Of a stretch of 63,149 nt of DNA, positions 47,372 through 58,355 are shown piece after piece. Below the pieces are notes generated by a model. The model saw only the letters and a list, made by a program, of their open reading frames with translations. It had not been told where the DNA came from and did not search any database. Source of the stretch: Nemertoderma westbladi. Its lineage: Eukaryota; Xenacoelomorpha; Nemertodermatida; Nemertodermatidae. Within the stretch, counting starts at the first letter, position 1. Each line of letters starts with the position of its first letter. The position numbers and the translations under genes were made by a program. The stretch covers positions 1 through 63,149 of the forward strand of contig JAUCBJ010001178.1 in assembly GCA_032718475.1 (NCBI GenBank), in the 5' to 3' direction.

Positions 47372-47840
47372 TTTTTTTTAAAATGAATAGCTAACAACTT
47401 CTGGAACATTTTCTATACAAATAGTAATACGAACTAGCTACTACAAAATAATATTTATAGAAGGAAGTAGGATGACGGAACCAGTGTCAAAATTACTAGC
47501 TAAACCTACCTAAAACACTCGCTACCAATTTAGTATCTTGCTTAACGAGGAGACATCAATTCAGTCAAATTAAAGAATTATATCACAATATCAAATAATT
47601 GTTGTAAAAAAAACTGGTCTCTTTTTGAATGGCCTCAAAATGCAGCTTATTATGCCGTGTATTTATAGTAGGCCATGGGAGTGTTATATAAAATGCTATA
47701 TCACAGAAACGGCACGACAGATTCGGAGAAAAATTTAGCAGCGGTTTTCTGTCATCCATATATATCGTTTTATAAAATAAAAAGATTGCCTCCAGGGGTA
47801 TGATACATTTGTCCTTCCGTGTATATTTAGTATTCCATGG

Positions 47841-48218
47841 TGCACCCAAATCGCAGTCACAGTAGTACAAATCACGGTCACTGCATGAAAAATAGCTAGT
47901 AAAATAATAGAAAATATGGAGGAATACGGAATAGTTTCCCAAATTTTCTACAACAATTATTTGTTTCTGGAACAATATTATTAAACAAAATTAATAGATA
48001 ACTGTTCTATAATATTTTCAAAAAACAAAGTAACAAAAACTACTTAATATAAAAAATCAGGTGGGGTATGCCCAAAACACAGAAAACATTCAAACATTCA
48101 AACAAACAAAACAAACAAAAACACTATTTTCTTTTAGATTGACAATTTCCATAACATCAAGATATTCTAGAATAATGTTTATTTTGTTTTAACTACTGTG
48201 AGGCTACTTTTGTTGTTC
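47841..48218. other. Spacer, no gene seen
   Basis: This AT-rich DNA lies between the foldback element and the minisatellite. TACAACAATTATTTG (47950) echoes a motif in the arms (46540). Confidence 0.4.
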
Positions 48219-50407
48219 ATATATTCCCGCCCGTGGCTACATTTTGTTCTTATAGTTCCGCCCATGGCTACATTTTGTTCTTATAGTTCCGCCAGCGGCG
48301 ACATTTTGTACTTATAGTTCCGTCCGTGGCTACATTTTGTACTTATAGTTCCGGCCGTGGCTACATTTTGTACTTACAGTTCCGCCCGCGGCGACATTTT
48401 GTACTTATAGTTCCGTCCGTGACTACATTTTGTACTTATAGTTCCAACCGTGGCTACATTTGGTTCTTATAGTTCCCCCCGTGGCTACATTTTGTACTTA
48501 TAGTTCCAACCGTGGCTACATTTTCTACTTATAGTTTCGCCCGTGGCTGCATTTTTTACTTATAGTTCCAACCGTGGCTACATTTTGTTCTTATAGTTCC
48601 GCCCGTGGCTACATTTTTTACTTATAGTTCCGCCCGTGACTACAATTTGTTATTATAGTTCCGCCCGCGGCTACATTTTGTTCTTATAGTTCCGCCCGCG
48701 GCGACATTTTGTTCAAAAAGTTCCGCCTGTGGCTACATTTAGTAGTACTTATAGTTCCAAATGTGGCTACATTATTTACTTGTAGTTTCAACCGTGGCTA
48801 CATTTTTTACTTATAGTTCCGCCCGTGGCTACATTTTGTTCTTATAGGTACAACCGTGGCTACATTTTTTACTTATAGTTCCAACCGTGGCTACATTTTT
48901 TACTTATAGTTCCGCCCGTGGCTACATTTTGAACTTATAGTTCCAACCGTGGCTAAATTATAGTTCCGCCTGTGGCTACATTTTGTACTTATAGTTCCAA
49001 CCGTTGCTACATTTTGTACTTATAGTTCCAACCGTGGATACATTTTGTTACTATAGTTGCGCCCGCGGCTACATTTTGTTCTTATAGTTCCGCCCGTGAC
49101 TACATTTCGTTCTTATAGTTCCGCCCGTGGCTACATTTTGTACTTATAGTTCCAACCGTGGCTACATTTTTTAGTTATAGTTCCTCCCGTGGCTACATTT
49201 TTTACTTATAGTTCCGCCCGTGGCTACAATTTGTTATTATGGTTCCGCCCGCGGCGACATTTTGTTGAAAAAGTTCCGCCTGTGGCTACACTTAGTAGTA
49301 CTTATAGTTCCAACCGTGGCTACATTATTTACTTATTTTTTCAACCGTGGCTACATTTTTTACTTATAGTTCCGCCCGTGGCTACATTTTGTTCTTATAG
49401 TTCCAACCGTGGCTACATTTTTTACTTTATAGTTCCAACCGTGGCTACATTTTTTACTTATAGTTCCGCCCGTGGCTACATTTTGTACTTATAGTTCCAA
49501 CCGTGGCTAACTTATAGTTCCGCCTGTGGCTACATTTTGTACTTATAGTTCCAACCGTTGCTACATTTTGTACTTATAGTTCCGCCCGTGGCTACAATTT
49601 GTTATTATAGTTCCGCCCGCGGCGACATTTTGTTCTTATAGTTCCGCCCGTGGCTACATTTTGTTCTTATAGTTCCGCCCGTGGCTACATTTTGTACTTA
49701 TAGTTCCAACCGTGGCTAACTTATAGTTCCGCCCGTGGCTACATTTCTTACTTATAGTTCAGCCCGTGGCTACATTTTGTTCTTATAGTTCCAACCGTGG
49801 CTACATTTTTTACTTATAGTTCCTCCCATGGCTACATTTTGTTCTTATAGTTCCAACCGTGGCTACATTTTTTACTTATAGTTCCAACCGTGGCTACATT
49901 TTTTACTTATAGTTCCGCCCGTGGCTACATTTTGTACTTATAGTTCCAACCGTGGCTAACTTACAGTTCCGCCCGTGGCTAAATTTTGTACTTATAGTTC
50001 CAACCGTGGCTAACTTATAGTTCCGCCCGTGGCTACATTTCTTACTTATAGTTCAGCCCGTGGCTACATTTTGTTCTTATAGTTCCAACCGTGGCTACAT
50101 TTTTTACTTATAGTTCTGCCCGTGGCTACATTTTGTTCTTATAGTTCCAACTGTGGCTACATTTTTTACTTATAGTTTCAACCGTGGCTACATTTTTTAC
50201 TTATAGTTCCGCCCGTGGCTACATTTTGTACTTAGAGTTCCAACCGTGGCTAACTTATAGTTCCGCCCGTGGCTACATTTTGTACTTATAGTTCCGCCCG
50301 TGGCTACATTTTGTACTTATAGTTCCAACCGTGGCTACATTTTGTACTTATAGTTCCAACCGTGGCTACATTTTGTACTTATAGTTCCAACCGTGGCTAC
50401 ATTTTTT
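48219..50407. repeat. 31-bp minisatellite, about 70 copies
   Basis: The unit is CTTATAGTTCC, then GCCC or AACC, then GTGGCTACATTTTGTA. The two core variants are interspersed, and shortened units (GTGGCTAACTTATAG) recur. A block of about 550 bp is itself repeated: TTCCGCCTGTGGCTACA with TAGTAGTACTTATAG occurs at about 48720 and 49272, and the shortened unit before CCAACCGTTGC occurs at both 48957 and 49509. Open frames inside it are repeat translations. Confidence 0.95.
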
Positions 50408-50608
50408 ATTACATTTACTCAATACATTTTCTGAAGAGATAATACGGAGGGTCAAGTGGGTCAAAATAGCTCAACTATCTAAAAGCTATAGAAATATAGA
50501 AATATGTAATTCTGCTTGGGTATATTTACCGACGAATTTCAAAAAAGACACAGACTGATAGATATCCGAAGTCATTATAAATAAACATATAATTTCTACA
50601 CTCACAAG

Positions 50609-51589
50609 ATGTCATTGCAGTGGGTTTTTATCGTTTTATCAGTTGTAGGGCTATTGGGTGATACGTCTTTAGATCTTAAATTATGCGACAGACAATGGAG
50701 TGATGAATACTTCAATATAGAACAGCACGACCATACTTGCGTGAAACAGAAGTGTCTGCATAATGTCACTAGTAAAAGACAAGTGTGGAAGCGAAACCTT
50801 CAACCAATCAGTGTTAAAGCATGGATATGCCTTATTATTCATACTCAAGAGAAATGCGACTTTCTTAACAAAGATTGTGACTACGAATCATTTGTTAACG
50901 TGACGAAAGAAAACTGTACGGAAATGATAGAAAAAAAGCAATGTATCGCCAATGGTGGTGGAGCGATGGAAACCGTTCTCGTTCCCAGTGAGGAATGGAA
51001 ATTTAGTCCCGAATTACAAAACACGTATAAATCCGAAGTCGATGATAACTCCGGGATATCGTGTCTGATGTTCGAGGTTAAACAAGAAATATATCCTGGG
51101 AGATACACAATGTCTTCCAATGGCGAAGATATAAAGATAACCTTCCAAGTAAAGTGGGCTAGAGGTCGAATTATTTCTTGTGACTACGGACTTGGCTACT
51201 GTGAGTTGATGTCGAAATCTAAGAAAGAGTTCGACCAGCATGCTATTATGGTGTGGAATAAGTCAATGAACATCAATGAATCGCTATGCCCATTCATAAA
51301 GGATGAAAATACCTTTGCTAATACAAGTGTATACTACTACGAGAAAAATGACGGTAATACTGCCATTCATTTACTAAGAGGCTATAATAAGAATGAGAAA
51401 CAATCTTGGTTTACCATACCAGTTATCATGAAGGCAGCCACTTTAAAGAAAAACGGATGCAAAAAAGACGAACTTAACGACTTGTTTGGCCTGGCCGTAC
51501 CCAACCACATGTACGGAGTTGCTATAGCTGTACAGACTAACGATCTTAAAAGGTGGGATGTTCTCATAACTTTTAATTTAATTTCATAA
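50609..51589 (+). CDS. Secreted cysteine-rich glycoprotein, unknown family
   Basis: This 326-residue frame begins with a classical signal peptide (residues 1 to about 20, VFIVLSVVGLLG core). The mature part has many cysteines and at least five N-glycosylation sequons (NVT, NCT, NKS, NES, NTS), as expected of an extracellular or luminal protein. No transmembrane span is visible. The C-terminus ends in an alternating hydrophobic stretch (YGVAIAVQTNDL, VLITF) that looks like a natural domain end. AATAAA follows the stop by eight bases (51597-51602). TATAAATA lies at 50576. It could be an intron-poor host gene. It could also be the first exon of the glycoprotein gene downstream; a weak donor at 51553 (AG/GTGGGA) exists but its phase does not fit the exon at 52037. 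The family is not recognised. Confidence 0.55.
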   Translation: MSLQWVFIVLSVVGLLGDTSLDLKLCDRQWSDEYFNIEQHDHTCVKQKCLHNVTSKRQVWKRNLQPISVKAWICLIIHTQEKCDFLNKDCDYESFVNVTKENCTEMIEKKQCIANGGGAMETVLVPSEEWKFSPELQNTYKSEVDDNSGISCLMFEVKQEIYPGRYTMSSNGEDIKITFQVKWARGRIISCDYGLGYCELMSKSKKEFDQHAIMVWNKSMNINESLCPFIKDENTFANTSVYYYEKNDGNTAIHLLRGYNKNEKQSWFTIPVIMKAATLKKNGCKKDELNDLFGLAVPNHMYGVAIAVQTNDLKRWDVLITFNLIS

Positions 51590-52036
51590 AATATCTAATA
51601 AAAGGAAGTTTCATCAAAATAGGTATTAGAGACCCATCTAATCTGCTAAACCTGAAATCACCTAAACCTGTAAACTGGTTTTAAATTTGTCTTTCTATTC
51701 TACAATATCCCTAACTCTCGTTTATTGTTTTGGTTCCTTTCAACTCGCCTCTGTAACCTGCTCCTTTACTAACCGGGCACTCGTGATTTCAGTTTAGATA
51801 TTTTCAGGATTAGCAGATTAGGAGGGTCCCCTTTTATATTAGTCACTGGTGCCGCGAAATACATCACTTAAAATGGCGATAAATTAGTCTCAAACTATCT
51901 CAAAAAGTGAAGTCAAGTTGTTAAATTATTATCGGTAACCATTAAACACGGGATGTAGCAACTCTCAGTAGTTTTCTCTCTCTTGGTTGTTACCTAAATG
52001 CACCATTCTTACTTTTTCGCTTCGTATATACTGTAG
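51590..52036. other. Spacer or intron between glycoprotein frames
   Basis: This non-coding stretch has an inverted copy of the dispersed GGAGCAGGTTACAG repeat (51715-51780). A pyrimidine-rich run ends in CTGTAG at 52036, a good splice acceptor. Confidence 0.5.
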
Positions 52037-52959
52037 TATGCGGAGAGGACCAGGATGGGCCTGTTAGATTCTACCTTTCCCAAGAAACAGCAGCGCTAAA
52101 TAGATGGAAACGAGATGTACAGATTTTGCACCGTAACTATTATTTATTTCCGAGCTCTCATTTCATCCGAGTTCTCTCCGGATGCTCCTTAGAAATATAT
52201 ATACAAATCCCTACTGGACAGGTTGTCAACAATCCCGGTGAACCTGGCTATCACCATCACGGATACTCTACCATTCGATTATATGATGTTTGACAACCAC
52301 GACTTTAGAGGGATTGTGATATTAATATGAAAACAATAAAATAGGACATGGGGTCTTATTCCCTCAGATACTACCTAGCATTTAGGGCCACTTGGGCCAC
52401 TGTTAGTACTCAGGCACTAAGGCCCATCAAAAAACAAAATACCAAATCGATTTTAGTGCTACATAACCCAACCCAACTACCACAAGAAAAATTACACCAA
52501 ACCATACAGTAACTACAGGTTCCGGTAAGTATTGCACGAAATAGGCTATCCCATAAATTACGAAAAATATAGGACATTTTGTCCGCCGAAAAGGTAAGTC
52601 TAAGTAATAAATTTTATAAAAATAAAAGGGTTTCGGAGATTTAAACACTGAACCCTGGGATTCGTGGTTCTCCTCATCAGCAGTGTGCCACGAACCCCAC
52701 CCCTACCCTAACAAAACTGCACCACTAAATTAAGACAATGACCAATAAATTAGAAATCCTACCGTACCACCAAACAGAGTCAGGTCAGGTCAGGTATTCT
52801 AGGTCATTGATCAAGAAAACTTGCCACCTCCATGCAGCATAAAGGAGGTGCCACCTGTAGCTGCATAGACCCTCTTACTAGGGCAAATCTGGTCCTGTAA
52901 CTAGGACCCCCATCGTTCTGGGATAAGGACGCCGTTGGTCCTGGATTAAGGACCCATAT

Positions 52960-53165
52960 ACTTGGCTGCAGGGGTATATGGCCTGGCCAGGCAGATGGTG
53001 ATCTACCAATGGCTGGTCAGGAGTAGAGTGTTCTCATGTCTACTCTGAGTACACTTCACTGCGACCTGCACCTGGCTGCAGGGGTACAGGGCATGACCCA
53101 GCAGATAAGCTGCACTGCCAATGGTGGGTCATGTGCGCCAGAGTAGATATGGGTGATGGGCCTCA
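52960..53165 (+). repeat. LINE 5' UTR tandem monomers
   Basis: Two imperfect ~105-110-bp units contain GGCTGCAGGGGTA, GCAGAT, CCAATGG and TGGTCA and CACTGCGAC. A related pair lies in the LINE relic at 60838-61020. Confidence 0.7.
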
Positions 53166-53268
53166 TATCTGACTCCACTGCGACACCCACCCTGTGGAAC
53201 GGCAAACCAGGGTGTGGTATTTGCCCCGAGAGCTGACTCGGCAAAAAAGCACCCCCCAACCCCCCACT

Positions 53269-56200
53269 ATGGATTACATTAGTAATGCGGAGGTCCGGCC
53301 ACAAGAGGCCAGTGGAATTACCGGACACAATCGGCCTCAGAGGCGTCAGTTATCTCCTGACCGGCTGCCTGTCTCACCCCCTACTGGAGAGAGAGCGGCA
53401 AACAATTCTTTGAGTCCCTTTCCTGATGGCCTTTCTGGCCCAAACCCTGGGTCACCAGGGAGGCCAGATTGTGAGGGGGAGAGGGATTCTGGAGTTGGAG
53501 GCTACTCTCATGTTCCACCCCGACCAACAAAGCCATTGGTGAATCTGAGGCAAGTCACTAGACTTGCCTCAGTAAACACCCTAACACTCGGGTCCCCAAT
53601 GCGACAAGGTGAGCTGACTGCCTTGGCAGATAAGCATTCTCTTAGCGCAGTGGGTGTTCAAGAGCACCGAATGCAGACTGGACAGACTGATGAGGTTCTG
53701 ATTAAGGACATGGGGGGCGGTTGGCGACTCGCCCTTGCGTCAGCAGATGATAGTGGCAATGGTGGTATTGGTCTATTGAAGAATCCAACTGCACATGCAG
53801 CATTGGACAAAATAGACCAAATCTCTAACCGCATCATCCGTTGCCACTTCTCATGTTCTGGAAGACTGGCTAATAAGTTTCCTAAGGTGGTTCTGATTGT
53901 GTGCTACTCTCCAACTAGTGTTGCCCCTGTAGAGGAGGTGGAAAATTTCTACCACAATCTACAAGCAGCTACTGATGGAGTGGATCAGCATGCATTCTTA
54001 ACATTCCTGGGAGACTTTAATGCAAGTCTGCATCAATCACCTACATCGCCCTGGGTCTATAGCAATAGTGTCAACCGAAATTCCGTCCATCTTCAGGATT
54101 TTATCTCTTGAAATGGATTGTTTTCGGCTGGCACCCAGTTCAAAAAGCGAACTGGAAAGCTATGGACTCATAGTGGACCCAGTGGTCACAAGTCCCAGAT
54201 AGACCATATTCTGTTTCGTAGGAAGTACAGGAGCTCTATACAAGACTGTAATGCATTTACACTTCGACCCTTCTCCAGTGATCACCGCCTTATTGTGGCC
54301 AAGGTAAGACTTAGTCTGCGTGCTAGCAGAACAACGAAATCTGCCTTGCCGCGGCATGACTGGTCCTCTCTGTTGCAACAACCAAGTGTGAGATCCAGCT
54401 TCACACTACAGCTGAGCAACAGGTATGAGGTTCTTGCCTCTGAGGCGGCAGATCACTGTGAGGGCTATACTGCCTTCACAGAAGCAGTTAAGTTAGCAGC
54501 TGCAGAAACAGTTCCTGTATACCCTCGAAACAGGAAAAGGGCCCCCTGGACTGACAACAAAATCCAGAAGTGCCGAAATGACCTATCTAAGGCGCAGAAA
54601 GAGTTCCGACTCAAACAGACTACAGCGGCCAAGAATGCAGTTAAGGCTGCATCTAGGTCCCTGAACAGGCAGTACTCTGTTAATCTACAGGAGCTAATAA
54701 ACCAACAGGTTGATGCCATCAATGATGCCGACGACAGCAGGCAATCATCCCAGGCATGGAAATCGATCAACTTGCTTACTGGGCGGAAAAGCCAACCAAC
54801 CACCAAGGTTAAGGCTGACTCACCAGCCGATCGCCTCAATGGTTGGAAGGCCCACTTTGAAAAGCTCCTAAATAATGACAGGGTATTGCCTGATAACTTT
54901 ATAGAAGTAAAAGTGTCTGAGTCTGTACTCCCAGATATTCCCATTGGCGATATCTCCTTTGCAGAAGTGAAGGCTGCTGCAAAGAGCATTAAGACCAATC
55001 GTGCCAGTGGAGTAGATGGTGTTCCCCCTGAGGTCTTTAAAATACCTGAGTGTTTAAAGCTCATCTATCCCATCATAGTAGACATGTACCGGACAACAAG
55101 AGTCCCACAAGAAATGAAAACAAATAAGTTGGTGCCAGTTCCCAAGAAGGGCAACCTAACACTCTATGGTTCTTTTCGGGGAATCTCATTGATCTCGATT
55201 GCTGCAAAGCTATACAATAGAATTCTATTAAATCGCATCAGGGATCCCATTGAGAGACTGCTCCGTGGAAATCAGAATGGGTTCCGTAAAGGTCGTTGGA
55301 CCATGGAGCCCATTTTGGCACTTAGAAGGATAATTGAAGAGTTATCAAAAAAGAAAGACAGGCATCTGGCTGTTATCTTTGTTGACTTCTTCAAGGCCTT
55401 TGATTCAGTGTCCCGCTCACGTATGTTCAGCATACTTTCATTATATGGGATTCCTGATGAAATTATTGCAGCAATCAGATCAGTATACAATGGTTCGACA
55501 ACATTTGTGTCTACTGTTGATGGTGACACAGAACCATTTGAAGTGTTATGGGGCGTCCTCCAGGGAGACACACTTGCACCATTCTTGTTCATAATTGTGG
55601 TTGACTATGTTCTAAGCATGTCCTTAGATCATCATAATAACATTAATAGATCATAATATAATAATAGATCATCATAATAAGTACCTAACTGATGTAGACT
55701 TTGCTGATAACTTAGGAGTACTCTCAGAATCACTAGAAGGAGCCCAACGGCTCCTCAGCTCATTAGAACATGCTGCTTCTAGTGTTGGTCTTTTTATTAA
55801 CTCCAGAAAGACCAACATTTTGACAGTTAACTTTGAAAGTTCTCAGCAAGTCTCTGATCGGATGAGCATAAGCTCAAAAGATGGTATGCTTGAGCATGTG
55901 GACGACTTCTGTTACCTGGGATCATGGATCCGGAAGTCAGATGAGGACCTTCGAATACGTAAGGGAAAGGCATGGGCAGCCTTGAATAGGCTTTCCAGGA
56001 TTTGGAAGTCACCGAGAATCAATCGGAAACTTAAGGTCCGATTATTTAGAGCAGCAGTAGTTCCAGTACTCCTCTATGGGAGTCCATGCTGGGCTCTAAC
56101 TGCTGAGGATACCAAATCTCTGGATGGCACATTCACAAGAATGCTACGCCGGGTTCATTGTGTCAAGTACAATGCACACATCTCCAACCAGACACTATAT

Positions 56201-56479
56201 AACATTGGAGGTGTCTCATTGGTTCCCCCAAGCTTGACACTAGAACAAAATCGCCTCCGCTTTGCAGGACATTGCTTTCGCCGTGAGGACCAGCCAGTGC
56301 ATAATCTTGTACTTTGGCAGCCCCATGGAGTGAATAAGCATGGTGGACAGCGCATGACTTTCTTGAGACGCATCTTAAAGGACACTGGTCTTGAAGATGC
56401 GGATGATCTAGCAAATGTCATGGGTGATAGGGAGTTGTGGCGGCGCAATTTTATCGACAAGCCGGCACAGCATTCTTAA
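53269..56479 (+). pseudogene. LINE endonuclease-reverse transcriptase, inactivated
   Basis: The coding region starts at the ATG at 53269. The APE endonuclease shows the catalytic Glu in GVQEHRM, GDFN at 54010-54021 and SDH at 54277-54285. A TGA at 54109-54111 interrupts the endonuclease in frame. The reverse transcriptase has FRGIS, FVDFFKAFD (55378) and GVLQGDTLAPFLF. The frame is then lost in a short ATCATAATAA repeat (55625-55680). It resumes with FADN (55700-55711) where active LINEs have F/YADD, so one catalytic aspartate is replaced. The C-terminal part runs to the TAA at 56479. Three independent lesions make this copy inactive although it is full length. Confidence 0.9.
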
Positions 56480-56745
56480 AAATGCAGCTGCAATGCATCA
56501 TGCCGATACTAGTACCAAACAGAGTTGAAACCACCCACCCCCAATGTATGTTACCATCAGCCCCAAATGCATAAACATGATTTCCCACTGAATGCAACCA
56601 ACCCCAATTAGCACCTACCGGTATGTACAGATAAATGATCAGATTTTTAAACAAAATTGCGCAGATGTCAGGAAATACCCCTGTAAATATATAATTATAT
56701 GATGTTTGACAACCACGACTTTAGAGGGATTGTGATATTAATATA

Positions 56746-57300
56746 AAAACAATAAAATAGGACATTCCCTCAGATACTGCCTAGCATTTAGGGCCACTTG
56801 GGCCACTGTTAGTACTCAGGCACTAAGGCCCATCAAAAAAGAAAATACCAAATCGATTTTAGTGCTACATAACCCAACCCAACTACCACAAGAAAAATTA
56901 CACCAAACCATACAGTAACGACAGGTTCCGGTAAGTATTGCACGAAATAGGCTATCCCATAAATTACGAAAAATATAGGACATTTTGTCCGCCGAAAAGG
57001 TTTTTTATTTTTATAAAATTTATTACTTAGACTTACCTTTTCGGCGGACAAAATGTCCTATATTTTTCGTAATTTATGGGATAGCCTATTTCGTGCAATA
57101 CTTACCGGAACCTGTAGTTACTGTATGGTTTGGTGTAATTTTTCTTGTGGTAGTTGGGTTGGGTTATGTAGCACTAAAATCGATTTGGTATTTTGTTTTT
57201 GATGGGCCTTAGTGCCTGAGTACTAACAGTGGCCCAAGTGGCCCTAAATGCTAGGTAGTATCTGAGGGAATAAGACCCCATGTCCTATTTTATTGTTTTC
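56746..57300. repeat. Inverted repeat, ~255-265-bp arms and 35-bp centre
   Basis: The arm 56746-57000 is the near-perfect inverse of 57036-57300. The left arm lacks about 10 bp (GGGGTCTTAT). The centre 57001-57035 is AT-rich. A third, direct copy is at 52325-52627. Open frames predicted on both strands here are the same sequence read twice. Confidence 0.9.
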
Positions 57301-57321
57301 ATACTCTACCATTCGGTCAGG

Positions 57322-58355
57322 GTATCAAACTCTCTCATTTGACATGATCCCAGAGTGTCAACATTCTCAATAAATGTACAACAAAATAACACGTTATAAC
57401 CCTTCGCGCAGCACTAGTGCCTATATAAGAAAGTGTATTAATCTCCATGATATATGCGACAGCCGCCTTTATAAATATCAATAAGTCCATCGTTCAGTTT
57501 GCATTAAACTGGTTGTAAAGAAAAGAGGTTCATTTCAGCTTGCCTTAATTAATTGCATTAGACGAATTAATTGCAATTATTGAAGCTACTAACTAATTCG
57601 CCTTCTAGCGGCAAAATTTTGAAGTGTAGGTGAAACAGTGTCCCACAAATACCCAGCCAATTAATTTTCTAGTACATATGCCAAGTTTCAGCTTAAACGG
57701 ATTCAAATCGAGGAAATACGGTGGAAGGTTTTCACTTTCAATCACATAGCCCTCTATCGGTAGATTGAAGAACTGTGGACCGGTTACCGTGCTCACAAAG
57801 ACGCTAGCTATGTTCTAATACGTATATCACAAATTTCAGCTTGATCGGATCATAAATAACGAAATGAGAGAAGGATTTCGCTATCAGACATTTCGCCCTC
57901 TAGCGGAAGACTGGAGAACTGCAGGCGGATTTGCCTACCATGAAAGGCGATAGTGTTACCCGTATGCTAAGCCCCCTTACTTTCGTAGCCCGCCCCACAT
58001 TTTTACCGCTTATATTTTTCGTTTTTATTTCTTGTAATTTCGTGTATTTATTTATACATGTTAAATTGTTATACTTTAAGGTATACCTTAATATATAAGG
58101 TAAAACCTTGATTGATTATTGTTTGTATTTGCATATTTTAGTCTGGTACTGGTATGCACTTTAAGTTCTCCATCGGGTTCAATTTCATAACCAAAAAATT
58201 AATACAATACTATATTATTATATTACAAACTCAGAAAATGTAAACTCTGACAAAATGTTCACTGACCGTATCACAACATGACAACAATCAGTCTAAACTA
58301 AAACCTTTACAAACAAATATAAGTTACTAATATTATATATTTATTTTTGCTTTAG
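57322..58355 (+). other. Probable intron of the glycoprotein gene
   Basis: The stretch is bounded by a GTATCA donor (57322) and a strong acceptor (TATTTATTTTTGCTTTAG, ending 58355), with compatible phase 2. It contains two imperfect ~170-bp repeats (about 57600-57790 and 57815-57930, with TTTCAGCTT and GCCCTCTA-CGG) and AT-rich DNA. Confidence 0.5.

Larger units (their letters stand above)
46305..47840. mobile_element. Foldback element with ~465-bp terminal inverted repeats
   Basis: The left arm 46305-46769 is inverted at about 47375-47840. Both ends carry CCATGGAATACTAAATAT and ACGGAAGGACAAATGTATCA. The arms enclose an AT-rich 20-bp tandem array and a second palindrome. No coding capacity is present. 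The ends show no clear short target duplication. Confidence 0.8.
52781..56513 (+). mobile_element. Full-length LINE, 12-bp target duplication
   Basis: The LINE is flanked by ACCAAACAGAGT at 52769-52780 and 56514-56525. It comprises a 5' UTR with two ~105-bp monomers (GGCTGCAGGGGTA at 52963 and 53074), one long coding region with APE endonuclease and reverse transcriptase, and a 3' end without a poly(A) tail. Other copies are at 5893-6655 (truncated) and 60672-62075 (rearranged); these end in short TAG repeats. The C-terminal features recall the RTE/CR1 group, but the clade was not settled. Confidence 0.85.
52278..57300. mobile_element. Composite insertion with 15-bp target duplication
   Basis: ATACTCTACCATTCG flanks the unit at 52263-52277 and 57301-57315. 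The insert starts with a ~350-bp segment (52278-52627). This segment is repeated directly at 56694-57000 and inverted at 57001-57300, giving the layout A-unique-A-inverted A. A full LINE sits in the unique part. It encodes nothing itself. The long duplication points to target-primed or recombination-based insertion rather than a cut-and-paste transposase. Confidence 0.7.
52037..57321 (+). pseudogene. Glycoprotein gene exon split by a 5 kb insertion
   Basis: The coding sequence at 52037-52277 follows a good acceptor (CTTTTTCGCTTC then ACTGTAG). It is interrupted at 52277, resumes at 57316 and reaches a donor GG/GTATCA at 57321. Its frame is open on both sides once the insertion and one copy of the 15-bp target duplication are disregarded. 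In the interrupted state it stops at TGA 52291-52293. The exon ends in phase 2, matching the exon at 58356. Content is consistent with an extracellular domain (two cysteines, aromatic and Ser/Thr-rich). The upstream exon, needed to supply one base in phase 1, was not identified. This copy is either inactivated or uses an allele-specific or alternative splice. Confidence 0.5.

Noticed and set aside
48219-50407. CRISPR-like array with ~31-bp repeats
   Set aside because: Units are contiguous with no unique spacers, and the surroundings are eukaryotic. It is a minisatellite.
51549-51560. Splice donor joining the secreted glycoprotein directly to the exon at 58356
   Set aside because: AG/GTGGGA is a weak donor. 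Its phase fits 58356 but would skip the exon at 52037, which itself fits 58356 with a better donor.
56833-57212. Two near-identical membrane-protein-like open frames on opposite strands
   Set aside because: They are the two arms of the inverted repeat, with a third copy at 52427-52648; hydrophobicity comes from AT-rich sequence.
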